Origin: Eubacterium sp.
GTDB lineage: Bacteria; Bacillota; Clostridia; Lachnospirales; Lachnospiraceae
Length of the DNA: 8,595 nucleotides
Direction of reading: 5' to 3'
Assembly (NCBI GenBank): GCA_020844525.1
Contig: JAJGAH010000082.1
Location: 1-8,595, forward strand
Made by a program: the position numbers and the translations under genes. Under the pieces are notes generated by a model that saw only the letters and a list, made by a program, of their open reading frames with translations, was not told the origin of the DNA and did no database searches. Below are positions 1 to 6,193 of the stretch, one piece after another. Each line of letters opens with the position of its first letter. The first letter of the stretch is position 1.

Positions 1-1065
1 CAGAATACGCATGAATGCGTCCAGTCCTTCTCCGTATTTCGCGGAAACCGGAATGACATAATCCGCATGATGATCATGCAGATGTACTTCCTGATCAACT
101 CTGTCCTGCTTGTTAAAAAGCGTGATGATCTTTTTCTGGTCCGCTCCCAGTTCATGAAGTGTCTGGTAGACTACCTGCATCTGCTGTTCCATATGCGGAT
201 TGGATGCATCCACCACATGAATAATATAATCAGACTGGACCACTTCTTCAAGGGTACTGCGAAAGGCATCAATCAGCGTGTGGGGCAGCTTGTGTATAAA
301 ACCGACGGTATCCGTCAGCAGCACCTGCCCGCCCTCCGGAAGATTGAGCAGGCGTGTTGTAGGATCCAAAGTGGCAAACAATGCATCCTCCTCAAGAACC
401 CCCGCATGTGTCAATGTGTTCAGCAGCGTGGACTTACCGGCATTGGTATATCCGACGATCGCAGCAACTCTCATGTTGCCCTTCTGCCTGCCCTGCCGAA
501 GGACCTCCCTGTGCTCTGCGACCTTCTTCAGGTCCCGGTTCAATGCGCTGATACGGTCAGCGATCAGACGGCGGTCTATCTCCAGCTTTTTCTCACCGGG
601 TCCCCTGGTTCCGATACCACCGCCCAGACGGGACAGATAGGATCGCATGCCTACCAGGTGCTGCTGCCGGTAGCGGAGCTGTGCAAGCTCAACCTGTATT
701 TTACCCTCGCTCGTCTGTGCTCTGCGCGCAAAGATATCCAGTATGACCATCGTACGGTCATATACCCGGCAGTTCAGCGCTTCTGCGAGATTGTTCATCT
801 GTGCAGGCGAAAGCTCATCATCTGTGATAATCGCATCCGCTTCCAGCATTTCCATCATCGAAGCGATTTCTTCGATTTTTCCCTTTCCGATATAAGTACC
901 CGGATCAGGATTCTCACGATTCTGAAGAACAGAGGTGACGACCTCCACATCATCCGTTTCAGCAAGCGCCTTCAGCTCCTGAAGCGAATCACGCACCTGC
1001 TGCTCATCATCTGTGTTTACGGCGACCAGAATCACCCGTTCTTTTTTTTCTGCATTTTCATACAT
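1..1065 (-). CDS. hflX: Ribosome-associated GTPase HflX (C-terminus beyond window)
   Basis: HflX is a TRAFAC-class GTPase that binds the 50S subunit and splits or rescues stalled ribosomes, especially under heat or antibiotic stress. I translated 355 residues from an ATG ending at 1065; the frame is still open at base 1, so roughly the last 50-80 residues are missing. The N-terminal HflX domain carries the family glycine-rich segment LSRLGGGIGTRGPGEKKLE (about 144-162), preceded by QVELAQLRYR. The G domain shows G1 GYTNAGKS (205-212), G3 DTVG (252-255), G4 NKQD (318-321) and G5 SAK (341-343), all intact. An AGGTG ribosome binding site lies about 8 bases upstream of the ATG. It sits 107 bases downstream of the TPR lipoprotein gene with no terminator visible between them, so co-transcription is plausible but unproven. 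Identification is very secure. Confidence 0.97.
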   Translation of the reverse strand, partial: MYENAEKKERVILVAVNTDDEQQVRDSLQELKALAETDDVEVVTSVLQNRENPDPGTYIGKGKIEEIASMMEMLEADAIITDDELSPAQMNNLAEALNCRVYDRTMVILDIFARRAQTSEGKIQVELAQLRYRQQHLVGMRSYLSRLGGGIGTRGPGEKKLEIDRRLIADRISALNRDLKKVAEHREVLRQGRQKGNMRVAAIVGYTNAGKSTLLNTLTHAGVLEEDALFATLDPTTRLLNLPEGGQVLLTDTVGFIHKLPHTLIDAFRSTLEEVVQSDYIIHVVDASNPHMEQQMQVVYQTLHELGADQKKIITLFNKQDRVDQEVHLHDHHADYVIPVSAKYGEGLDAFMRIL

Positions 1066-1172
1066 GATATTTTCACCTGCATTCTGTACGCGTAACAGCA
1101 GACAGGATCCGGACACCGGTTACAAAGCCACATGATGTGCCCGGCGCACCGACTGAAACTGGTCCCCTCTCA

Positions 1173-2522
1173 TCACCATCCGCTGTTCTGATAGGCATCA
1201 CCATAGGTCTGATCTGTACTTCCGTCATAATAGGTTCCGGAATTATCAGTGCCTGTATCTGTGCCATAATACACACCGGTGTTATCGTCATAACCGTCCT
1301 GATCCTCATCTACAAAGGAGGAAGCATTATTTGAAGTAACGTCGCTCTGGCTGTCTGCTGCCGTACTGTCTGAAGCGCTGCTGCTGGAAATATTCTCTGC
1401 CATACTGCCCGTCCCTGAGGAACTGATTACATTCTCGGAAGCGGTCGACTGCATCTCCTGCACCCGGCTCTGCAGAAACAGATTTTCCTGCACTGCTTTC
1501 GTATTGGAGGGATAAGACTGCAGGAAACTCTTCATCTTTTCTGCGGCCGTTTCAAAATCAAGTTTTTTCTCATAAGCAATGATCTCGTTATAAAGGAGCT
1601 CTTCCTCATAGGTTTTATCATTGCTATCCAGTCCCGACTGAATACTCTGCAGCGCATCATCATATTGTCCCTGAAGAATGTCGATCAGTGCCAGCCCATT
1701 ATATCCGAGAGAAACTTCGGTATCATTGTCGATACATTCCTGGAAAAATGTACCGGCATTGTCATAATCCCCGGCATCCAGATACACACGGCCAAGCAGA
1801 GCTTCTGCGCCCGAGGTTTTTTTCTCTATTGCGGTTTTCAGATAGCTTTCTGCATTCTCATAGTCCTTGAGAACATAGCAGACCTTGCCCATCTGATAAT
1901 AATCGTCTCCACTCGAGGGTTTCTGATTCAATACCTCTTTCAGAAAAGCAGTTCCATCTGCCTGACGGTTTCCTTCAGTATAAATGTTGTAAATTTCCAG
2001 ATAGACATCATAGGAGTCATCCAGCTCTACTGCTTTCTGAAAGTCCTGTCCCGCCTGCCCGAATTTATTCTCCAATGCATAGAGCCTGCCCCGAAGCAGA
2101 TATGCTTCTCCGGCATGCTTACTGGAATCAAGAAGTTCATTGTAAATCGTCATGGCATTATCATACTGCTCTTCTTCCGTATAAGCCTGCGCCTGATAAA
2201 GAAGTACATCCTCCCGGAAATCCTGATTCTGGCCCGGATATCGGATCGCATCCAGGGATTTTGAAAACGCATCCACAGCCTCCGCATAATTTCCAAGATA
2301 CAGATATGCGATACCCAGTCCCCGGTAGCCCTCAGCATCCTGACCGTCGGTATCAATTGCGGTTTGGAAATTGGTTATTGCAGTATTGTAATCCTCAGAC
2401 GCGAGCGCAGACATTCCCTTCGTGTACGCTGTGTCAGAGGTATCTCCACACCCCGGAAGAATGCATGCTGCGCTAAGCAGCATCGCCGGAAGGATAAATT
2501 TAACTCGTTTCCAATTCTGCAC
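1173..2522 (-). CDS. TPR-repeat lipoprotein with Ser-rich linker and acidic/Tyr-Gly tail
   Basis: Predicted exported lipoprotein of 449 residues, function unknown. The N-terminus has basic residues (K5, R6, K8), a hydrophobic stretch (about 9-22) and a lipobox-like ILPGC with the lipid-accepting Cys at 25; Pro at -2 is slightly unusual. From about 30 to 345 it is made of tetratricopeptide units with recurring alanine/glycine/tyrosine spacing (for example GYRGLGIAYLYLGNYAEAV at 65-83 and ALLGRVYLDAGDYDNA at 241-256), a protein-binding scaffold. After 360 it turns low-complexity: a Ser/Ala/Asn-rich stretch (361-403), then DEDQDGYDD (405-413), like a DxDxDG calcium loop, and a Tyr/Gly/Asp/Thr tail to the end. 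The start is GTG (2520-2522) with GGAGAG about 8 bases upstream. It follows the nucleotidyltransferase gene after 93 bases. TPR lipoproteins often scaffold envelope or secretion complexes, but no partner can be named here. Confidence 0.9.
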   Translation of the reverse strand: MQNWKRVKFILPAMLLSAACILPGCGDTSDTAYTKGMSALASEDYNTAITNFQTAIDTDGQDAEGYRGLGIAYLYLGNYAEAVDAFSKSLDAIRYPGQNQDFREDVLLYQAQAYTEEEQYDNAMTIYNELLDSSKHAGEAYLLRGRLYALENKFGQAGQDFQKAVELDDSYDVYLEIYNIYTEGNRQADGTAFLKEVLNQKPSSGDDYYQMGKVCYVLKDYENAESYLKTAIEKKTSGAEALLGRVYLDAGDYDNAGTFFQECIDNDTEVSLGYNGLALIDILQGQYDDALQSIQSGLDSNDKTYEEELLYNEIIAYEKKLDFETAAEKMKSFLQSYPSNTKAVQENLFLQSRVQEMQSTASENVISSSGTGSMAENISSSSASDSTAADSQSDVTSNNASSFVDEDQDGYDDNTGVYYGTDTGTDNSGTYYDGSTDQTYGDAYQNSGW

Positions 2523-2560
2523 TGTTTATACTCTCCATTTTCTGGTATGTTCTGCGTCTC

Positions 2561-2604
2561 TGAGCCCTCACTGGTCTGCCTTTGCGAAACGGAGTGAAGG
2601 CTCA
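2561..2604 (-). repeat. Inverted repeat between nucleotidyltransferase and lipoprotein genes
   Basis: Two 11-base arms, tgagccctcac (2561-2571) and gtgaaggctca (2594-2604), pair except for one G-T wobble position; the 22-base loop holds a smaller TTT/AAA hairpin. It lies just after the nucleotidyltransferase stop and about 40 bases before the lipoprotein start. On the transcribed strand it is followed by GAGACGC, not a U-run, so it is not a standard intrinsic terminator. It could stabilise the upstream mRNA's 3' end or tune expression of the lipoprotein; that is inference. Confidence 0.55.
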
Positions 2605-2615
2605 AAACAGATCAT

Positions 2616-3530
2616 TCAGACAAGCCTGCCATAAACTCCCCTGCTGCAAAGGTCTGCGAATGCTCTCTTCACACTGTCCTTATCCTCCTGATATGTGACA
2701 CCAAACCAGGTCTCATCTGTATCAAGGACCTTTACGACTGCCCTGCCCTCATGCAGAAGCTGGTCAATATAGGTCGGGAGCAGAAATTCCTTCTTCAGGT
2801 CTCCCTCAGGAATGGCAGCCAGAAAGTCTTTAAACGCATCATCAAGAAGATCAATGAAATCTGACTGAAGTCCCCACATATTCATAGACACCATTGCATT
2901 CACATCGATTGGTGTATCTCCCTGTTCCGTATGAACAGCCGCACCATCAGAAGTACGGATAATATTCTGGGTCTCATTTACACCGATCAGATTTTTCTCA
3001 CTGTCCAGAACACAGACTCCCCTTGTAACTCCTCCGTTTTCGCTAAGTGTATTTCCAAGTCTGAATCCGGCCATACAGATCTGATGTATACCATTCTCAG
3101 TCGGATGATCTGCAATCAGATAATCGTGCAGCAGACGGAATGCCTTTTTCCCGTAATAGTCATCCGCATTGATGACCGCAAAAGGTTCCTGGATCAGTCC
3201 CTTGCAGGCAAGAATCGCCTGCCCGGTTCCCCATGGCTTTGTTCTTCCCTCAGGCTTTTTGAATCCTCCCGGAAGATCATCAAGCTCCTGAAAAGCATAA
3301 GAGCAGGTGATTTTTTTCTCCATCCTGCTTCCGATAATCTCACGGAAATCCTTCTCGAGATCCTTTCGGATAATGAAAACAACCTTGTCAAACCCGGCCT
3401 CAATAGCGTCATTTATGGAATAATCCATAATGATCTCTCCATTCGGTCCCAGAGGCTCCAGCTGTTTGATTCCCTTACCAAAGCGGCTTCCGATTCCTGC
3501 AGCCATAACTGCCAGCGTTGTATGTTTCAT
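2616..3530 (-). CDS. Sugar-phosphate nucleotidyltransferase family protein (specific substrate unknown)
   Basis: A 304-residue GT-A/Rossmann-fold nucleotidyltransferase of the NTP_transferase group, which joins a sugar-1-phosphate (or similar phosphate) to an NTP with release of pyrophosphate. The signature glycine-rich NTP-binding loop is at the N-terminus, AAGIGSRFGKGIKQLEPLG (10-28), with Arg16 and Lys22 in the expected places. KPWGTGQAILA (98-108) matches the base/sugar-binding loop, and NADD (121-124) supplies the metal-binding aspartate. It resembles a branch found in Firmicutes and Bacteroidetes annotated only as nucleotidyltransferase; the substrate cannot be read from sequence. I chose the ATG at 3528-3530 because GGGAGG lies 7 bases upstream; an in-frame TTG five codons earlier overlaps that ribosome binding site and is rejected. 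No kinase, sugar-modifying or glycosyltransferase gene adjoins it, so context gives no pathway. Confidence 0.88.
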   Translation of the reverse strand: MKHTTLAVMAAGIGSRFGKGIKQLEPLGPNGEIIMDYSINDAIEAGFDKVVFIIRKDLEKDFREIIGSRMEKKITCSYAFQELDDLPGGFKKPEGRTKPWGTGQAILACKGLIQEPFAVINADDYYGKKAFRLLHDYLIADHPTENGIHQICMAGFRLGNTLSENGGVTRGVCVLDSEKNLIGVNETQNIIRTSDGAAVHTEQGDTPIDVNAMVSMNMWGLQSDFIDLLDDAFKDFLAAIPEGDLKKEFLLPTYIDQLLHEGRAVVKVLDTDETWFGVTYQEDKDSVKRAFADLCSRGVYGRLV

Positions 3531-3673
3531 ATCTGTTCCTCCCAATCATCTCTTGATTTTTTATATAAAATAATAACTCCACAAAGACCAGCTGCAAACG
3601 CTGCAGTACCAGCGTACACCTGTATCTCAGGTATCCATAAACTGTTATTATGCTCTGTATATATAGAAGACAA
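3527..3673 (-). CDS. Possible 48-residue single-pass membrane peptide, coupled to the next gene
   Basis: This open frame fills the gap between prfA and the nucleotidyltransferase gene. From a TTG at 3673, five bases after the prfA stop, it encodes 48 residues: a polar start, a hydrophobic span VYAGTAAFAAGLCGVIILY (19-37), then KKSR (38-41) and an acidic end, DDWEEQI. That is the pattern of a one-pass membrane protein with a basic stop-transfer flank. Its TGA overlaps the ATG of the nucleotidyltransferase (ATGA), and the latter's GGGAGG site lies within its last codons, typical of translational coupling. Against it: no good ribosome binding site precedes the TTG, and the only other start is a GTG at 3619 giving 30 residues that begin at the membrane span. 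The frame stays open upstream into prfA until a TGA. It resembles the C-terminal anchor of a surface protein, so it could be a gene remnant. Confidence 0.4.
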   Translation of the reverse strand: MSSIYTEHNNSLWIPEIQVYAGTAAFAAGLCGVIILYKKSRDDWEEQI

Positions 3674-3678
3674 TGCGT

Positions 3679-4752
3679 CTATGCCTGTATTTTGGCAAGC
3701 TTTGCCGCCTGATCAGCGGCAATCAGCTGATCAATCAGCCCATCCAGATTACCATTCATGATATCATCAATCTGATGCAATGTCAGATGAATTCTGTGAT
3801 CTGTTACACGGCCCTGCGGAAAATTATAGGTCCGGATCTTTTCTGAACGGTCACCCGTGCCGATCTGACTTCTGCGCAGCTCAGCCTCCTCATCATGCCT
3901 TTTCTGCTGTTCCAGAAAATACAGCTTGGATTTGAGCAGCGCCCATGCCTTGGCCTTGTTCTGCAGCTGGCTTTTCTCTGTCTGTGAATATATGACTATT
4001 CCGGTAGGCAGATGTGTAAGTCGGACAGCAGAATCCGTTGTGTTGACACACTGTCCGCCATTTCCAGAAGCACGCATCACGTCAATTCTGACATCTTTAT
4101 CCGGTATGTCAATGGTGATATCATCTGTAACCTCCGGCATAACCGCAACCGTACAGGTCGATGTATGAATTCTCCCGCCGGACTCTGTAGCAGGCACACG
4201 CTGTACACGATGCACACCACTCTCATATTTCAGACGGGAATATGCACCCTGTCCAATGACCTTGAACGTACACTCCTTAAAACCACCGAGCCCGGTCTCC
4301 TCAACATTTACAACATCAATCCGCCAGTGCCTGCTATCGGCATATTTCGCATACATGCGGTAAATCTCAGCAGCAAAAAGTGCAGCCTCCTCACCGCCGG
4401 CACCGGAACGGATCTCGATGATTACATTTTTTTCATCGTTGGGATCCTTTGGAAGAAGCAGAAGCCTGAGTTTTTTCTCATACTCTGGTCTCTGCTTTTT
4501 TGCATCCTGAAGCTCTTCCTTCAGCAGTTCCCGCAGCTCCGGATCGGTCTCGGAATCCAGAAGTTCAAGATTTTCCGTGATGGTATCTTCGTTTTTTCTG
4601 TATTCGGCATATGCATCCGCAACTGGCTGCAGCTCCGCCTGTTCCCTCATCAGTCGCTGAAAGCGTTCCGGATCATTGGCTGTATCCGGTTCGCTGAGCT
4701 GATTGAGAATCTCCTCCAGCCGGATCTGTACATCTTCCAGCTTTTCAAACAT
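3679..4752 (-). CDS. prfA: Peptide chain release factor 1 (RF1)
   Basis: RF1 reads UAA and UAG in the ribosomal A site and triggers hydrolysis of peptidyl-tRNA. The 357-residue product has the usual length. It shows the helical N-terminal domain, [19 protein letters not shown] (116-134), the stop-codon selectivity tripeptide PAT in RVPATES (187-189), which marks RF1 rather than RF2 (SPF), and the catalytic GGQ at 232-234 in the context [16 protein letters not shown]. Gln234 is the residue that PrmC methylates. The gene follows prmC directly: the prmC TAA and the prfA ATG share one base (TAATG), and an AAAGGTG ribosome binding site lies inside the end of prmC. The gene ends with TAG, one of RF1's own stop codons. 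Identification is certain on motifs. Confidence 0.98.
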   Translation of the reverse strand: MFEKLEDVQIRLEEILNQLSEPDTANDPERFQRLMREQAELQPVADAYAEYRKNEDTITENLELLDSETDPELRELLKEELQDAKKQRPEYEKKLRLLLLPKDPNDEKNVIIEIRSGAGGEEAALFAAEIYRMYAKYADSRHWRIDVVNVEETGLGGFKECTFKVIGQGAYSRLKYESGVHRVQRVPATESGGRIHTSTCTVAVMPEVTDDITIDIPDKDVRIDVMRASGNGGQCVNTTDSAVRLTHLPTGIVIYSQTEKSQLQNKAKAWALLKSKLYFLEQQKRHDEEAELRRSQIGTGDRSEKIRTYNFPQGRVTDHRIHLTLHQIDDIMNGNLDGLIDQLIAADQAAKLAKIQA

Positions 4753-5639
4753 TATATCACACCTTTCTGTCCGATTCGGTAACTGCCACAGGCAATGCGG
4801 TCATTTCCTCCGAAATCTTTCAGAATCCGGACATTCGCATACCCGAGTCGTTTCAGACTCTCGCACATTTTCATCCCCTGGTCATATCCGATTTCAAGAA
4901 AAAGCCAGCATTCCCTGTCCGCGTGAAAGTACTGACGGGCTGCTTCCGCGATCTTCTCTTCAAAAAAAAGGCCGTCATTCCGACCATCCAGGGCAAGGCG
5001 CGGTTCATGGTCTCGGACCTCAGGATCAAGCGCAGGAATAACATCAGAGGCTATATAGGGAGGATTGGATAAAATCATATCAAACTGCATATCCGGAGGA
5101 ACTGCATCAAAAAGATTCCCCTGAAAAAACGCTGCCCGGTCTTCAGATACATGAAGCCGGCTCCGGTTGATCCTGGCTACCGCAAGTGCCGAATCAGAAA
5201 GATCCGTTCCAGTGCCGGACACATCCGGATGATTCTTGAGCAGAGACAAAAGAATACATCCGCTCCCGGTACACATGTCAAGAATGCGCATGCCCGATTG
5301 CAGATGCCTCTCAGCCTCTTCCACCAGATTTTCCGTATCCTGCCGCGGAATAAGTACGTCCGGAGACACAAAAAAGCAGTTTCCGTAAAACCAGGCTTCT
5401 CCTGTCAGGTACTGAAGCGGAGTATGTGCAGAGCGTTTCTTTACCAGCTCTGTATATTGCCGGGCCAGGACCGGATCTGCTTCATCCTCTCTGTGTACAA
5501 AATAATAGCTGCGGGAAATTCCCATGACATGTTCCATCAGCAGCCATGCATCTGTCCGGGCATCATCAATACCAGCCTGGATCAGGATGTCTTTTCCGTA
5601 TTTGTATAAGGCCTGAAGGGATGTTCCATGTTCAAGCAT
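4752..5639 (-). CDS. prmC: Release factor glutamine N5-methyltransferase PrmC
   Basis: PrmC is a SAM-dependent enzyme that methylates the glutamine of the GGQ motif in RF1 and RF2, raising their peptide-release activity. With the start used here the protein has 295 residues, near the family norm. Visible are a helical N-terminal release-factor-binding domain (about 1-75), IPRQDTE (97-103) which corresponds to the family PRPxTE, SAM-binding motif [12 protein letters not shown] (119-129), and the catalytic NPPY at 192-195, which binds the target amide. I prefer the ATG at 5637-5639 with GGAGG 11 bases upstream. An in-frame TTG at 5672 would add 11 residues but lies upstream of that binding site and lacks its own. 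It has a dedicated promoter 110-140 bases upstream and its stop overlaps the start of prfA, so enzyme and substrate are made together. Confidence 0.97.
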   Translation of the reverse strand: MLEHGTSLQALYKYGKDILIQAGIDDARTDAWLLMEHVMGISRSYYFVHREDEADPVLARQYTELVKKRSAHTPLQYLTGEAWFYGNCFFVSPDVLIPRQDTENLVEEAERHLQSGMRILDMCTGSGCILLSLLKNHPDVSGTGTDLSDSALAVARINRSRLHVSEDRAAFFQGNLFDAVPPDMQFDMILSNPPYIASDVIPALDPEVRDHEPRLALDGRNDGLFFEEKIAEAARQYFHADRECWLFLEIGYDQGMKMCESLKRLGYANVRILKDFGGNDRIACGSYRIGQKGVI

Positions 5640-5747
5640 CCTGTTCTGTTCCTCCAAATATAGCACCGGCAATGCTCAATTCCGAAAGGATTATTCCGGA
5701 TTCAGACCGGTTCTTCCTGCCGGCGTGCTGCAAGTGCAAGCATTGTC

Positions 5748-5776
5748 ATTATACGCTAATCAATGCCCCTGCGCAA
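5748..5776 (-). promoter_or_regulatory. Sigma-A-type promoter for the prmC-prfA unit
   Basis: On the minus strand a perfect -10 TATAAT (5748-5753) stands 17 bases from a weak -35 TTGCGC (5771-5776). It lies between the terminator after rpmE and the prmC start, giving a leader of about 100 bases. The position, directly downstream of a terminator and upstream of the first gene of a new unit, supports the call; the weak -35 limits it. Confidence 0.7.
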
Positions 5777-5813
5777 ACATTACATCGCATTGCCGCGCTG
5801 CTTATAAAACCCG

Positions 5814-5854
5814 AAAAAAATGAGCCGGAACACACGTCCCGACCCATCTCATTT
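5814..5854 (-). terminator. Intrinsic terminator after rpmE
   Basis: Read on the minus strand, AAATGA pairs with TCATTT and, after a five-base bulge (GATGG), GTCGGGA pairs with TTCCGGC (two G-U wobbles) around a six-base loop, followed by a T-run that includes the end of the stem. It begins 20 bases after the rpmE stop. It separates rpmE from the prmC promoter, so the two units can be expressed independently. Confidence 0.8.
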
Positions 5855-5874
5855 CAATTCCCTGCTGCAGACAA

Positions 5875-6075
5875 TTACTTAAGACCGTATTTCTTATTGA
5901 ATGCATCGATACGTCCACGAGCCTTGGCTGCCTTCTGCTGTCCTGTATAGAACGGATGGCATTTGGAGCAGATCTCGACGTGGATTTCCTTCTTTGTAGA
6001 ACCTACCTTAAAAGTATTGCCACAGTTGCATGTAACGGTAGCTTCATAATACTCCGGATGAATTCCCTCTTTCAT
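5875..6075 (-). CDS. rpmE: 50S ribosomal protein L31 (zinc-binding, C+ form)
   Basis: L31 is a small 50S protein that helps bridge the two ribosomal subunits. The 66-residue product has the four cysteines of the zinc-ribbon form: C16 and C18 in TCNCGNTF, C36 and C39 in [11 protein letters not shown] (35-45). It ends with the typical [12 protein letters not shown]. The start is the ATG at 6073-6075, with GAGGTG about 7 bases upstream; a longer in-frame TTG start six codons earlier would bury that site and is rejected. The gene has its own promoter at 6158-6186 and a leader of about 75 bases with potential structure, and is closed by an intrinsic terminator. The C+ form stores zinc; in many bacteria a cysteine-free paralogue replaces it when zinc is scarce, but none is present in this window. 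Confidence 0.97.
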   Translation of the reverse strand: MKEGIHPEYYEATVTCNCGNTFKVGSTKKEIHVEICSKCHPFYTGQQKAAKARGRIDAFNKKYGLK

Positions 6076-6156
6076 ATTTTTCACCTCTTCCAATCACATC
6101 TGGTAAATTTATTGGTATGCTGTGTCTCAACTTTCGTATCCGCTTAACAGCCATAC
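6076..6156 (-). promoter_or_regulatory. Structured rpmE leader, candidate L31 autoregulatory element
   Basis: The untranslated leader of rpmE contains an interrupted repeat: GTATGGCTGT (6147-6156) pairs with ACAGCATAC (6115-6123), one base bulged. If transcription starts near 6151, the pairing left in the RNA is mainly GCTGT with ACAGC, closing a 23-base loop close to the 5' end. A second pairing, CCAAT with ATTGG, encloses the stretch just upstream of the GAGGTG ribosome binding site. Leaders bound by L31 have been predicted in Firmicutes and other phyla, so this may be one. I cannot match it to a consensus by eye, so the assignment is inference. Confidence 0.4.
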
Positions 6157-6157
6157 T

Positions 6158-6186
6158 AGTGTATCACAATGTTTTTTGCATTGCAA
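6158..6186 (-). promoter_or_regulatory. Extended -10 promoter for rpmE
   Basis: On the minus strand: -35 TTGCAA (6181-6186), 17-base spacer, -10 TACACT (6158-6163), preceded directly by TGA, which supplies the TGn extension. It starts 7 bases after the rho stop codon. The -35 lies in a near-palindrome, TTGCA-T-TGCAA (6176-6186), which could be an operator. This promoter would let rpmE be expressed apart from rho. Confidence 0.75.
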
Positions 6187-6193
6187 CCGGTTT

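Noticed and set aside
67..1095. Plus-strand open frame of 342 codons
   Set aside because: It lies antisense to hflX, has no ribosome binding site, and its product is Cys/His-rich with no recognisable domain, as expected from reading the opposite strand of a coding region.
1120..1173. 17-codon ATG frame overlapping the lipoprotein stop (TGATG)
   Set aside because: Very short, no membrane span or pattern, Arg/His-rich by chance, and not overlapping the hflX start.
2561..2604. Inverted repeat as an intrinsic terminator
   Set aside because: No U-run follows the stem on the transcribed strand, so it is reported only as a repeat.
2616..3530. Assignment to MurNAc-1-phosphate uridylyltransferase or glucose-1-phosphate thymidylyltransferase
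   Set aside because: The NTP-binding loop and Asp site are generic to the superfamily; no partner kinase or dTDP-sugar gene is adjacent, so a specific substrate is not supported.
2931..3761. Plus-strand open frame of 276 codons
   Set aside because: It runs antisense across the nucleotidyltransferase gene, the prfA gap and the prfA end; composition is typical of a shadow frame and no motif is visible.
4012..4782. Plus-strand open frame of 256 codons
   Set aside because: Antisense to prfA, whose RF1 motifs are unambiguous; no supporting start signal.
5640..5672. TTG start adding 11 residues to PrmC
   Set aside because: It would place the GGAGG site inside the coding region, and the extra residues do not match the usual PrmC N-terminus.
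6076..6093. TTG start adding six residues to L31
   Set aside because: It would bury the GAGGTG ribosome binding site; the shorter form starts MKEGIHPEY as L31 usually does.
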